A stretch of 64,000 bases of DNA from Rhyzopertha dominica (GCA_025024175.1 QCXZ01000064.1:54395325-54459324); one strand, 5' to 3'. Positions 12,601 through 25,322 are shown, counted from the first letter of the stretch. Notes: a model not told the origin generated them from the letters alone. Translations and numbers: made by a program.

Positions 12601-15600
12601 AAAAATGAAACCGATACCAATCGTTTTGAAATTTAGACGTGCTTGACTCAATGAAAATTATAGTTGCAAGCAACAATCTATGAGACTCATTATACGAACA
12701 GCAGATTACCGCTCACAATGGTTTACAAGTATTACCTGAAGCTGTCATAAATAACAGACGGGTTCGGCACGTTCCACTGTTTTACAGCGGAGTGGACCGT
12801 ATCCAAAAATTGTGTTTAGGCTTTTTTTAGGATTTTTTTCCGTACACATAAATCGGTGAGCATTATTTGGTATTATTATTGGAATGTGATGGCTAGAAGC
12901 AACCTTTAGACAAAACGGCAGGAGTGACTGGAACTTCACCATCAACCATCTGGAGAATTGTTAAAGCCTTCAAAAAGAAAGATAAGATCCGACATGGGCA
13001 GTTTTAAAAAATGTACTGCAACTTACGCGGATCTTATTAGAAGAAAGATTTATGAAATGTACAAGAATAATGTTATTCCAACAATCGCCGTGTTATATAA
13101 AAAATTGAAAAATGATCATATTATCGACTGCTCCGAGCATACCCCGCAAAAGTATGTTAAAACCATTGGCTCTTCAATGAAAAAGGTGAAGAAGAATCAA
13201 TGCTTGATGGAAAGCCAGATATAAGAAAGTGGAGATACGATTATTTAAAATCTGTAAAAATGTATAGGCAGGAAAACCGTCCGATATTTTACCTCGACGA
13301 AACATAGGTACGATACCCATGATACAATAAAAAAAGGATGGGTTGATGACTCAGGGAAGTGCAACGTCAATATTCCGGCGTCAAAAGGAAAAAGATTAGT
13401 GATTCTACACGCAGAAGGTGAAAATGCTTTCGTTCCTGGAGCCCTGTATCTTGGATGTAAAAACTTAAAAGAAGCAAGCGCCGATTATCATTCTGATATG
13501 AATGCGGAAGTGTTTGAAAATTGTTTCAAAAACATTTTATTGCCACCAAACAGCGTCATAGTAATGGACAACGCTAGTTACTATTCGGAGCAACTGGATA
13601 AAATCCAAAATACAACAACTAATAAGGTAACTATTCAAGAGTTTTTAAGAAAAGAAGAAGAATGGGATTGCACAAAAAAAGCAATTGTTGGAAGTGAAAT
13701 TTTAAATTGACATTATCGCTTCTGAATGTGGACACACCATTCTACAAGCAGTTAAAACAAAGAATTCGACGAGGGAACACCGATGGAAAATTAGCAATGA
13801 AATGCTGCTAAAAATTAGACACGAAGCTGAAATAACAAGTGTCGATGTATGGAGAAATTCAGTGCAGCATGTACTGGACATTGAAAATCGGTACAGAACG
13901 AATCATGTACAAGAATTAATAATAGAAGTTAATCGTGATTTTAGCAGTGAAAGTGATAGTGACTAATTTTTTTAGTTTGTGACTCCTGTAATGTGCTTAT
14001 TAACAAGCTGTAATGAACATAATCGATACCGTGTATAAATTTTATTGCGCACTATTGTAAATTTTTTCTAACAAAAAAGCTTCTATGTTTTATTGATTGC
14101 TAAGTTATCACAACTAACAAATTTCAAAAATTTATAGTGGAAAAGTTAAAATTTTAGCCAACAAGATTTTTTTGAATATGGCCCATTTAGGAACTTTGAA
14201 GCGTGCCACTAATCCCAATAGTTTAGGACGGCCGACCATCAAGCTGTAAAACGCTCTCCATAAGTCATAGATCGTTGCTTGATACTTTAATTGGTACGAT
14301 TTTGATAAAATAGCGCTTAAACATGAATCAGTTTATCTTTTGGAAGCATGACTAAGCGTCCTACATTTTCATACGCACCTGTAAGTCAAACATTTGAAAC
14401 GCACAAACATTGAAAGGTATCCCTATGAAACACATCGTAGGCCTCTCGATGTGTATCATGTGCTTGTACAGTGGCTGGATGTGGTTATCGTCTACGGTCA
14501 CCCCACAGGATTTGTCCAGGAACGGGAAGCTGTACCTGTAACCTGATTTTGCAATATTTTTGTTTGTTTCGGAGAAACTGCCTAACTCGAGGCGTATACA
14601 TACCTGTGCACAATATTATTTCGTCGAAGCGACAACAAGTGCCGTCAACAAATTCTATCTCTTCCTCATCTTTGATGCATTTGACATCAGGTTTCTTTTC
14701 TACGTTCGAAGGATACTCTACGTTTTCTGCTTCCTTCATATGGTGGCTTAAAACTACCTGAAAAGCGAAATGCCGGCATTATTTATGTGGCCTAGTAAAT
14801 TCCTTCAAATATAAAGTATGTCTCAAATGAAGCATTCAATTTAATTCTTCAGGATTGTATGTTATGTACAAAATTAATTCCCTACAGATGTTAATGGCTT
14901 TCCTCATATCTTTGTATATAGAAATAGTGGTAGAGAGAGTGGTAGTGGTAGCGGAAGCGGTAGCAGTACCGTCTGCAACAGGTTGCAACAGGAGCAGAAC
15001 ACATTTTGTGAAGAAACCTTAGAAGAAATCTAAGTCTCTTTTTTCATAATTTTGCTAGAATAAAGTTTATTTTGCTTAATACGTTGGTACTGAAACTTCA
15101 TAATTGGCCAAATTGAAATGTAAATTTAATATTTAGAGAAAAAGTGCTTGACATATTCAATTTTCAGTCTTACAGGGTTTCTATAAATGATTCTTGCATT
15201 CAGGGCGCTTACGGAAATTATCGATTAAATCGGTTTGCCGTCTCTCAGCAAGGTGAACACAACACTTGCTTTAACGTATATTTGTCATCAATCGATTGTT
15301 GAATTATTTGATAGGTATATTTTAATATGACAAAACGCAAGGGAGTTTGTATTATCAACATATTCTGTAGTGTTTTGTGGAATAATCAACTTTAAGGCTT
15401 CAGCATGCTCACATTTCGGAACTGTGAGGTGACACGGTTTCGTATAACTTTTAGGTTGTGTACCGTACAATAAGCCTGTTAAATAATTGTGCTACGAGGG
15501 ACTAAAAGATGTTTTTAGGCTTCGCAATGGTAAAATTCACAAACTAAGTGCTAGTAACGTTAGCTGCACTACAAAAAGCTTCCACAGTGCAAGGGTGTAG

Positions 15601-18600
15601 ACTGTTACTGTTACTACAAGTTTACTTACCCATAAATATTGTTGTTTCTAACCTTTGAAAGAAAAATAGAACCGTAAATTGTTGGAAGCGATCAATTTCG
15701 TGACTGTAACTTGATACGCAACCTTCAGTACTATCGTGTTCATTGATGTTCAGTGATCGCCGTGCATATTGTAGCTTGACAGCAGTTTTAAAAAGGCGGC
15801 ACAAAAATTCAAAAATCAGCGCCGCCCGCGTTGCGTGAATCATTTATAGAAACCCTGTATATTGAATAATAATCTTTATCATTAAACAGCGACTGAATTA
15901 GCGGTAAAATATTTGTTTTCCGATTAAAAACTGCAATTTTGTGTAATATTTAAAAAATATGACACCATAAAAATTATGAGCAGACCACTGGATTCAACCA
16001 AAATCGGTTTTTTTTGTATCAACATACCCAAACGAGATATTGAGAATTGAAGAAATGTTAGGTTTTTCAAAGGTTGGCCATAGCTTTAAAACAAAAGACG
16101 ATATAAAAATTCTGATGGTAGAAAACAATAAGAAAGTAATATCGAAACCGCACCCCTCTAGTACTAATAGTTACCGAGATACACTACAATTACAAACGAA
16201 AATGGAACACTCTGTACATTATATCTGAACTTCAACGCAAGTTTGAAGTTCTAATGTCTATATTTTTTTAATACTCGCAAATACAATTTTCTGTTGTCTT
16301 GTTGTTATTGCAATGACACGTGATTTCATTGTGATACTACTATTGCGCAAAGTTTTGTTCGATAACCTTTTTGATTAGTACACATGGAATTAAAATAATT
16401 ACTGTATAATATTAATTCCCTTGCAGATTTGTTATATCAAATATTCTAGAACGATTTATAGTTGTTTACGTACATATTTTGCAACGTGCGATACTTGTAG
16501 GGCGATGTCGAGTCCAGATGGTCCTGCACCAACGAGCAGTACTCTCTTTCCAGCAAAAGGCTCAGGACTCCTATAAGTATGGCTGTGTGTTATGTTGCCC
16601 GTGAATTTCTCCTGTCCCTCAAATTTGGGCAGGTAGGGATCGTTGTAATGACCGTTGCATATCATTACAGCGTCGTACTGATCGGTAATTTCAGTTTTGG
16701 TGGGTTTGTCGATTGAAGTCACTTCCCATCGGTTGCCTTCCAAGGGTTTTACGCTAGTTACGTGGCGATTGAACTGCAAAGATACTTCTTAAAATAGTTT
16801 AAGAGCAAGCAAACGTTTTATTTACCCTTATCAAAGGCCTCAGGTTAAAGTAGTCCGCGTAAAGGTTGAGGAAGTCCAATATCTCCGCCTGCGAAAGATA
16901 CGATCGTTCTCTTTCTGGAACTGGGAAATCGGGGAAGCCCATTACTTCTTTCGGTAGATTTGTCCTGGAAGAACAATTCTGTAATATAACGACAATTTGT
17001 CGAACTGAAAACATGCGGGTTGCATTTTTGGTCGCAAGTGGTTAGCACGGTAGTTTCGTTAGGTTCGATATGTTTGCAAGCGTCCAACCGAAATAGTGAA
17101 TTCTGATTTAAGTTGTAAATCTTGCCAACAATGCGGGGTGGGGCGTTAGCAGGTATTAAAGTGCAAATTTGTATTCCTACGTGCTAGTTCTTATACCCTA
17201 AATGAAAAAGACTGGTAATACAAATTCTATACTGTTTCAATAAGATTGAATCAAACACTGAATAATTACTAAGTGTTCATCTTTCTGTAATTTAGCATAT
17301 TGTTACATTTTGAATAGAAAACCTAAAAATTGACAAAAGTTATAAAATAAAAAAGTCTGTTTTAGAGTTAAGCTACAATACGGATATTAAAAAATGAATA
17401 GAATAGTCCGAAACAACCTTCACTGAACAGTATCAAAGAATTCAAAACTATTAAAAATGTTGAAAGTAAGAATGCCATCTGTCAGCATTACACTGACATG
17501 ATGACAAAGCCACCTAGCTGCCTTAACGGGAACTACTTCCTAAAGGCTACAGGTCACTTCCTTTAGGAAGTAGTTCCCGTTAAGGCAGCTAGGTGGCTTT
17601 GTCATCATGTCAGTGTAATGCTGACAGATGGCATTGCCATCCTAAATTCTTACTTTCATCATACCATTGCTTTGGTATATAAGCAAAACCAGTTCTATGC
17701 CGTGTTGTCTACATTAGACCTAAACTGCACTGATGAGCTGTAATGACAGCGAAATAGTACTATCTGCAGTTGGTTGAGGTGTAGACAGCACAGCATAGAC
17801 ATGCATTTTATTAAATATGTTGCCTCGATTTACGATTGAGAAAACTTAACTTATGAAATCACATAAAAAACGCATTTGTACACTAATCCTGGTAAAAATA
17901 ATTCACGAAGCAAAATGATTAATTACTTGTCCTGAAACTGAAGGCAATGATAGTTCATATCGTTAATATATAAGTACTTAATTATCAAGGTGATTATGCT
18001 ATTTTTTTCTCCAGAGAATTATCGACATGATTATCTGTGCAACTTTTTACTAACTTTAGCCCTAATTAAATATAATTAATTAGGATTATAGGTTGTTAAG
18101 TAGAGGAATTCTAGAACATCCATTTATTTCAGTGCATTTTACCATTTTACGTTCTATTTGGATATGAAAATTAATGATGGTAAAATATTTGTCATCAAAT
18201 ATTTGATGAATTCCTTGTATGAATATGCTTTGGAGTAAAAAGAACTGATTTATACGGCATTGCAACAATATTTGTTGGTCTTTTTTTATAAGAGTTTTAA
18301 TACTCTAAATTTTGAAAAAAAATTGTAATTTAATTATTTATACACAACTATAGCAGTAATACTGAAATACTTTCTTCTAAAATACTTTAATTTAGTATTT
18401 ATTATTTAAAATATTCAGCATTTACAAAACATGTTCTTTGTTTACATTATTATTTGTAAAATTTTACTGGAAAACACAAATTTATATTTGAACTGTTTTA
18501 TAAGAGGGTGAAATAATTTATTCTAATACNATTATTNTGTTTGATGATATTCNTTTACTGGCTGCATCACTTTTTTAGTTTAATANATCGTNCAACCGCA

Positions 18601-21600
18601 TACTGAATGTATTTTTTTAAATAAATGTACATTTGGTAGTACTTGATAAGGACGTGGGTGAAGNATTGCTATTGTATGCCTTAAATATAGAAAATGTAAT
18701 CAGTACGTTGAGTTGGTCGTTATCGTTCATTCCGGCACACTCGTGTCAATATTGTTGTATTCATTTGATAAGTTTTGTTAATTAATTAAATAAGTAGTAA
18801 CTTAAACACGTGCCCAAAACATAAGATTCACCACTATGACAAGACAGCCAACATCATTGTAGTAAATTATTAGCCAATAAAAATGCGCTGAAACGTTATC
18901 TTGCAAAAATGGAAACAAAGCTATAAAACTGTTGATTTTAATATTCATCTGAACATTATTAATTTTTTTCTTCATCTGCAAGCGGGGTTAATATTTTACT
19001 AAAACAAATATACATTTGCAAAATTTTTCTTTTTTAGACTAGGTATGTAAACAAGTTAAGTGTGTTATTAGATTTTGTCTAGAATATAATGATTTAATTG
19101 TACGTGTTATATTATCACAACATGTGAATTTTGCTATTTAAAGAAGGCAATAGAAATCAGCAGTTTTTTTTATCATTTTGTGTTTCACGATTAGAAGATA
19201 ATATAAAAATACTCCTTTGCACTTCTTGTGTGCTGCTTAAACTGACATAATTTTATGAAAACAATAAATGGTAGAGCACTTACTTTTGGTTAAAAATTTT
19301 CTGCAAACTTTTACGGACACGTCTTCTAGATTATGAGAATGTATGAGAGACAATGGTTACATATTTGCTAAACGAATTTATTTATTTTAATAAAACTTGC
19401 TTTTTTGCGGATGAGTTATTACATGTTGTGCTTCAAAGGATTTAAAAACTAATTACTTTGCCTCTAACATTACTTCAATACATGTCAACTGTAATTGAAA
19501 TTGATATGACTGTCTAAAGTATCTAGATGTTTTTAACTAAATTATAAAATCCAATTAAACTCTTTTTCACAAGCTTACGATACACAGCATGGAATCTATT
19601 GTACTAGCTCATCTACAAACAAGTTGGTATTACTTCAGATATGGAAAACTATTAATGTTAATCCCCATTGCACCCCACAATTTGCAGGCAAGAATTTTTA
19701 CCTCTGAAAAGCCATTACGATCACCAATACTAATTGCTAAATGGATAAAATTATTGACGTTAAATATAAATTAATTTGATAATCTCATTACCGAAAATTA
19801 AGAGTGCAAAACAGTCTGTGAGCAAGTTTATAACATAACCGCCTTAGTCCACTAATAATGCGTTTAAAGTAGAGGGCTAAGATTAATACCGCTACCAACA
19901 TCTGGCTATGTGAAATAGAAAGGATTTCTGATCGTTATAGCCTACATATTTGAATTTGCTAGAGAATTTATTTTCATTAGCTCTTACCGTAAATATATAT
20001 TTCGCTACGTTTTTAATAAGTTGTATTACATGGATACCTGCAAACTCTTAGACTCCTGAATTTCAAACTGTTGGTTGTACAGGGTGTCCCAAAATTAGCC
20101 TGCCAAAACGTTAGCAGTAGATCATATGCTTAAAAAGAGTGTAAAAAATTCTAATAAACATATATCCAGAAATGCTTCTTAAGGGAGCGAGCGTTCTTTA
20201 AGGGTTCATCATCCCTGAAGGGGGCTATTATTAAATATTATTAAATTACGAAAATCTAATATTTTTTGCATAAAAAATTAAAAACTCTTTAATTTATGAC
20301 AGTTTATTTAATCTGTTAATACTAAATTAATGTGTGATTTATAACAAATGCTGGGTTGCAGGATCATTAAATAACAATGTTTCACAAACAATAAACTTAG
20401 TACCTATAATGAAATATTTCTTAAAAATAACCTCACTTTCGAAGCCCTGAAGAAGATTGAAAATAAAGTCGAAAGCTTGACACAGAAAAAGGAGTACACT
20501 TATTACTTAAAACCATAAAACCATCAAGACCGAGTTCCCCAAAAGTTTTCCACACCTAAATATGAACAAGTGGCGACGGCCACTTTCCTCCAACATTATA
20601 TTATTATATACGTAATGTAAGATAATTACTAACTGAATAGATGTTCAATGTACATACGTGATATTTTAATGGGTTAACGGGCATTTAAATGAAATTAAAA
20701 AGTATTGCCAGCGTTTGACTGGGATTTGAACCCGGGACCTTTTGGACACCAGTCAACTCATTAACTCATTTTGCCGATTATGACATTTTGCAAATAAAGT
20801 TATCTTTTGTAAATATTTTTTACCTTACACCGTATAATAAATATTGCTTTATAATTGGATGCCGATTTTTGTCTTCTTCCATTTGTGTAATTACAACGTA
20901 TGCGTAATTTTTACTCCGCCGTGATATTCTGTTAATATGGCTGTTCACAATATTTTAAGTGTTACTTTAACAGCTTATTACGGTACAAATGATGTCTATA
21001 TACCCATCGCTGCACACAAAACCCCAAAAGTAACTTTTAAATAAATCAAGTACAAGGTTCGTTCTAAAGAGGGAGAGGCTAGAAAACGGTACCCTGTCAT
21101 CACTACGTGATGTAGAAAACCAAACTAGCCTCATCGCAGGGTATTGTTTTCTAGCATCTCTCTCTTTAGAAAGAACTTTGTACTTGATTTATTTAAAAGT
21201 TACTCTAAATTTTGGGGTTTTGTGTGCAGCGATGGGTATGTAGGCATAATTTATACCGTAATAAACTGTTAAACTAACACTTAAAAAATTGTGAGCATCC
21301 CTATTAACAGAATATGGCGAAGGAGTAAAAATTACGCATACCTTATACTGACACAAATTGAAGTAGACGAACTATGAAGCAATATTTATTTTACGGGGTA
21401 AGGTAAAAACATATTTATAAAAATTAACTTTATTTGCAAAATATCATAATCGGGAAAATTTTTTGTACACTCACTATGCTATTTTTAAAGAGTTTAAAAA
21501 AAATCTACATTTTGACATATAACGTAAGGTTGTACCTAAAAAAATAATGAAAATACGAGCCTGGGGAGTTTTAGGTGGCGGACGAACCCTGTATATGTTT

Positions 21601-24570
21601 ATTACAATTTTAATTATTATTATTATTTTTAAGCATAGAATCTACTATTAAAGTTTGTCAGACTAATTTTGGGACACCCTGTATACTAACTGCGAAAAAT
21701 TTTTGTTTATTACAAAAAATCTATAAATATTCGTTTATGGACTTTTTTACTATTAATAATGCCGATATAGAATCCTGCTAATTTGACGCATAAGGCCCAG
21801 TAAGATGGTTATAAGGTACCTAGATTCGTAAAAAAAGGCATTGCCACAAATTCAAGCTTTAGTCACATGCGAGATAAGAATCTTGTACATAAGTTTATTG
21901 TGCGGTGCAACGTCCTCATTTAATTATAAGTAACCTCGTTCATTTGAGATAACGGTCCAGTTTCAATGCTCATCAATACAAGTGTTAAGGCCGCCGATAT
22001 TTGCTTAGTGATGAACCGGACACAAGACGTAACAAATTTGACACGCTTCCAGAGTATTTTTCATCAGACACTGTTTATCGCTAGTTGATAGCGCGTGACA
22101 CCAACGCAATTTGGAAAAATTGGGAACGATTACTTAACAGTCTTTCTTCATAGATAAGCAAGTTTGTCACTGCAGATATACACATATTATTGGGTTAAGC
22201 AGAAGCTGATGAAATAAGCTGTTGTAATTTATAATGGTATGAAATTTGAAGCGTGGAATTATTTATAACTTTTCTTATGACTTGTTTTCCCATATTATTA
22301 TAACCTAGTAATAAAAATGAATTAAATAAGTGAAATGAATATAAATCTGCTTTGGCAAGATATTGTTAATTTTAGAACCCCAGCCATACACATACATAAA
22401 AAGCAATTCCAGCATTTTGTCCTCCTAAAAAAGAAAACCGTATCTACAAAAAAAAAAGATTTTTAGCATATGCAATCAGGATAAAAGGTGCATTTTTTTT
22501 AAGAGAGAAGATGTATCTACACTTAAAATTGAATAAATGAGATTACTATTGCAGTATTTATTCATGAATAGAAAACAACACTTGGTAAAAATGGCGTGTC
22601 TACCAATCTTCGTATCTGTATTACATTAATGTGTTAAATCTTTTGGTTAGCTTCTTTCGCTTGGCTCAAGCTAGGTATAATTAATATTTCAACTAGCCTT
22701 AATTAAAACTCCACATCAATAATAGCTATTTATTGTATAAATGTCTCAGATAGCATTTTATTCATGCAAGAATGTTTAGACGCGAGAGCGAACTACGACT
22801 GAAACACGAATGAAATACAACGTTTTATCCACAATCGCAGGTATTTAGAACCAAAGTCGCCGGAATTGTATCTGATTTCCTAAAAAAATAATTTAATATT
22901 TCGCTGTGACAGCGGCTGACACTCCAAAAATCATAGAAATTAATTGAAGAAATATCAGGAGGTGCTGAATTGTTGCTATTTATTTTCGATTGTTTATCGA
23001 CTCCATTTGCAAAAAATTGTGAAGTTGGTGAGAAATGGAAGAAAGTGTTCCTGGTACAATCCTGTTAACAATAAATACATAAAATTGATTGATTTAAGAT
23101 TGTATTCTTCTTTATCTCACTAGGGGAATAACGTAATTTCATTTTCCACTAGTGGATAAAATGGTACTTTTTACGGTTCTTAAGTGTGGATAAAACTTCA
23201 ATTATAAAGTGATTATGGATAAATCCATTTAATGTAAATATTGCACATACTACATTCTTGTCTAGAGAAATGGCATATTGCGGTTAGAGGCTGCAAATTA
23301 CAAATGCAGTTAAAATATTTTTTTTGCTACAAACAGTACAAATTAACACAATTTTACCAATATATTGCATATGTTTTCCTATAATTGTAAATGATATAAG
23401 AGCTCTTGTTACATATATTGTATTGTAGAGAAAATCTTGAGGTCTACATTGTTTTAATAGTTAAATCTATTAAATTGTAAGAACGCCAAACTTCTAATAA
23501 AAGATTCAATGTCATTTATGTATATATGATCAAAACAGAAATATGAGATTCTTGGTATGGTAATATACATATTAATTGTAGATACAAAGGCAAATTTTTA
23601 TGAAAAAAAATTTTAGCTTTCTCCGGGATTCGAACGCAGGCCTCTAGGTTTCGCCCCTGGCGGTCTTTGTCTGCGCTGTGAGGGCCTGGTCGAATCTCGG
23701 TGAGATGTACAATATAGATAAAATAGTATACTATAGTGCTTTATTCAACTATTATGACCACCCACTAAGAATGATATAAGATAGAATCAAAACTACCCAG
23801 GTAAAACATTATTGTAAAATCCAGTTGGATAGCGACTCGACAAAATAGCATGCAACGAAAATATTTTGAATATTTTGTATTCTTGTCCCGTTATGAGATT
23901 ATTAATAAGTTTGTAGATTAAATACCTAAATAAATTAGGTACCTACTTTTTCATTTCATCTGCGTTAGCTACATTATTACTTCCAAGAAAGAAAATTCAA
24001 CTTTTCGAAATCTTACTGACTTCTGATAGTTTTAAGGAAGGTATTCAAAATGCTTAGGGCATATGTACGACTAGATAGATTAGATTACACATCAGACGTT
24101 TCACCGAAAATATTAATAAACTGTACTTAAAATTGGGTGTTAATGGAGGGCTATTTTATTGTTGGGTTATGTTGTCAGTGTACCTTGTTGGATTACTTAT
24201 AATAAGTAACAAGCAATAGTAAAATTTTAATAAATTTTTAGATAATGCTAATGTATTAGAAATAAATATCAAAAAAATTACTGTACGCAGTAAACTCGTA
24301 TTCACTGAAGAAAGATTTCATGCAAGTGTTGCAGTTGTTGCTTTCTCGCTTCATAGTGGCATATAATAACATGTCTACTAACCTAAGTCCTTTGTACATG
24401 GCCGAATACACAGGGAATCCATATTTGTCCTTTCCAACATCATCAGTATACACCCAGGTGCCTCCAAGTTGAGGTGCCAGTTCCAAAACCTCGCATTCGT
24501 GTCCACTGGCAGAAGCGTGTCTTGCAGACGCCAATCCTGCAGCACCAGCTCCAATTACAGCTACACGCAT
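9675..24570 (-). CDS. FMO-B: flavin-containing monooxygenase, complete
   Basis: Six coding exons on the minus strand (24570-24383, 16964-16826, 16773-16474, 14757-14604, 14542-14379, 9986-9675) join with GT/AG junctions into 418 residues plus TGA. That is a normal insect FMO length. The FAD motif GAGAAG is at residues 7-12, the FMO-identifying motif FTGNITHSHTYR is at about 166-177 and the NADPH motif GAGPSG is at 191-196. The protein starts on the FAD fold with no signal peptide, so a cytosolic or peripheral ER enzyme is likely. The locus is long only because introns 1 (7.4 kb), 4-5 and the 1.6 kb intron 3 are loaded with transposons. It is a tandem paralogue of FMO-A. Oxygenation of N- or S-containing metabolites follows from the family; the substrate is not known. 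Confidence 0.93.
10070..10645 (-). repeat. Interspersed repeat, copy 2, with internal inversion
   Basis: Bases 10370-10560 are the reverse complement of 7845-8030. Bases 10600-10650 again resemble part of the same unit (taatactta..aag and cacagtaatac words). The segment 10280-10310 (ggatcaaaacaaacgaa) matches the reverse complement of 12205-12235. It is a non-coding repeat in FMO-B intron 5. Confidence 0.45.
12005..12330 (+). repeat. Interspersed repeat, copy 3, internally deleted
   Basis: Bases 12088-12190 follow the 7845-8030 unit from 'gagaacacccaggga' to 'gtgtaagctactcaa' but skip its middle. The following 'ggatcaaaacaaac' stretch is in reverse complement. No coding content. Confidence 0.45.
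12668..14280 (+). mobile_element. Tc1/IS630-like DNA transposon, copy 1
   Basis: The element is bounded by inverted ends AAGCAACAATCTATGA (left) and the reverse complement of AAGCAACGATCTATGA (right). It is about 1.6 kb and closely resembles the element at 38900-40718 at both ends and in the coding part. It sits in FMO-B intron 5, opposite in strand to the gene. Exact outer borders and the TA target duplication are not certain. Confidence 0.75.
12958..13965 (+). pseudogene. Broken Tc1/IS630-like transposase (DDE_3 type)
   Basis: A helix-turn-helix-like N-terminal part (12958-13224) is followed by the first catalytic block YLDET at about 13290, where the next codon is TAG. The second catalytic block VMDNASYYSEQLDK (in 13399-13710) and a C-terminal tail rich in acidic and serine residues ending near 13965 come after it. 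At least one stop and two frameshifts interrupt it, and the third catalytic block is not preserved. The copy at 39.6 kb keeps other parts. It is inactive. Confidence 0.7.
14936..14980. repeat. GGTAG-type microsatellite
   Basis: Imperfect GGTAGY/GGAAGC hexamer repeats lie in FMO-B intron 3. Confidence 0.6.
15173..15857. mobile_element. Full-length 685 bp MITE, TA target duplication
   Basis: The left end CAGGGTTTCTATAAATGATT and the right end AATCATTTATAGAAACCCTG are perfect inverted repeats flanked by TA on both sides. This fits a non-autonomous Tc1/mariner-type element. No transposase is encoded. Related copies are a 3' fragment at 8039-8163 and a split copy at 45353-48183. It is in FMO-B intron 3. 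Confidence 0.85.
17461..17659. repeat. Near-perfect palindrome of the hammerhead repeat
   Basis: Bases 17471-17546 and 17560-17635 are exact reverse complements over 76 bp, separated by 13 bp. Outside this core the match continues (tgaaagtaag against cttacttca-type ends) after an 11 bp gap in the left arm. One arm recurs near 2105-2225 and 54.4-54.8 kb. It lies directly upstream of the ribozyme copy. Confidence 0.85.
17695..17798 (+). ncRNA. Type-I-like hammerhead ribozyme in a dispersed repeat
   Basis: All hammerhead core parts are present in order. Inner stem I is ACTGCA (17724-17729) against TGCAGT (17765-17770). The core CTGATGA follows at 17730-17736, then stem II GCTGT/ACAGC (17737-17741 with 17746-17750) closed by AATG, and GAAA at 17751-17754. 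Stem III is ATAG/CTAT (17754-17757 with 17760-17763) with a two-base loop. The predicted cleavage is after C17764. An outer stem I of up to 19 bp pairs 17695-17713 with 17780-17798, with one A-C mismatch and one G-U pair. The very short stem III resembles metazoan retrozyme and Penelope-type hammerheads. Activity is inferred. Confidence 0.82.
17830..20079. other. FMO-B intron 1, unassigned
   Basis: This is strongly AT-rich sequence with several single unresolved bases (N) near 18530-18665. No element, frame or RNA is recognised. Confidence 0.4.
20080..21681. mobile_element. 1.6 kb fold-back DNA element with TA duplication
   Basis: The ends CAGGGTGTCCCAAAATTAG (20080) and its reverse complement (to 21681) are each flanked by TA. 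About 100 bp of terminal sequence is inverted at the two ends. Internally, arms of about 320 bp (roughly 20778-21095 and 21137-21463) form a second large hairpin around a 41 bp spacer. No transposase frame exists. It is non-autonomous, and the ends suggest a Tc1/mariner-type helper. It is in FMO-B intron 1. Confidence 0.82.
20700..20765 (-). repeat. tRNA-like segment with B-box
   Basis: On the minus strand GGTTCAAATCC fits an RNA polymerase III B-box within a tRNA-like 3' half. A proper D-arm and acceptor pairing are missing, so it is a tRNA-derived or SINE-like fragment and not a gene. It lies inside the fold-back element at 20080-21681. Confidence 0.4.
21682..24255. other. FMO-B intron 1, first part
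   Basis: AT-rich with no recognisable gene. At 23630-23700 the minus strand carries a GTTCGAATCCC word inside a GC-rich 60 bp block, which again looks like a degenerate tRNA-derived sequence without a foldable cloverleaf. Confidence 0.35.
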
Positions 24571-24809
24571 CTTAAGTAGTTTGCAAATACAGAAAAAAAT
24601 ACTTCGTTCGGCTGTTTAGAAGCTTTCTAGCAAAAACCAGCGCGCGTTTGCGGAGTGATACAACTATCAAATAACTGCCGCCGGTTAATTCGTTCACTTA
24701 TATGTTAATTGTGGATACAAATAAGACCAAGTGTTTATCGTTGCATTATCGGTTCGAGCTAGTTTATTTTCTGTCCTGTTTGCGTTCGGATAATAATGTT
24801 CTCGAAACA

Positions 24810-25060
24810 ACCCGTCTAACTTTCACGCCGTGCTGACGTTGTTTTGGAAATGTTGAAATTTTTAGGGGGGAGCAACAAACTTGCCGGTCGTTTTCCGGAT
24901 CTTACGCAAATTCGTGGCACGTGATTTGGTGTCGAGACTGAATGGACCGATAAAATGTCGGCGTTGAGTTTGACCGGGCCGCAATTTGGAATATATTCGG
25001 TACATAAGCTAATATTGTTCGAGGTGTGCCGCAAGGGAGTATTTTAACCCTTGGCTTTTT
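24810..25060 (+). pseudogene. LINE reverse-transcriptase fragment
   Basis: On the plus strand, just upstream of FMO-B, the frame around 25019 reads VRGVPQGSIL. This is the conserved reverse-transcriptase motif of jockey/R1-like LINEs. It is followed by a corrupted 'PLLFLIYVNDLP' region. Preceding sequence matches poorly and has stops. It is a short dead fragment. Confidence 0.5.
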
Positions 25061-25322
25061 TCCATATATTTACGTCCTTCCCCTGAAAACGTTTTGAATG
25101 AAGATGCTTAAAATTGCTTTTTGAAGTTTGCTATTGTATTTTTTTCAATGTAAGAGACTGTTAAGGAGGTACTAAAATACTTAAAATTTAGTAATCAGAA
25201 ATAACGTCAGGTCTGTTACTCGGTGTAGTGGGGCGTCAGAGCGATCTTTGAAATAAGCTTGCTTAAAAATGCGTTTTGATTCTTATTACCGTCATTTCAT
25301 TGCAATGTAAAAGAGCTAAAAC

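Noticed and set aside
14471..14761. Plus-strand 96-codon frame
   Set aside because: It is the antisense of FMO-B exons 4 and 5.
20440..20490. CTGAAGA ... GTCGAAAGC hammerhead-like words
   Set aside because: The core reads CTGAAGA and not CTGATGA, and stem II does not close. Similar words occur in many retroelements without ribozyme function.
20700..20765. True tRNA gene
   Set aside because: Only the 3' half looks like a tRNA; the D-arm region does not fold. It lies inside a transposon.
23630..23700. tRNA gene on the minus strand
   Set aside because: A B-box word is present but T-stem and acceptor pairing fail and no proper A-box is seen.
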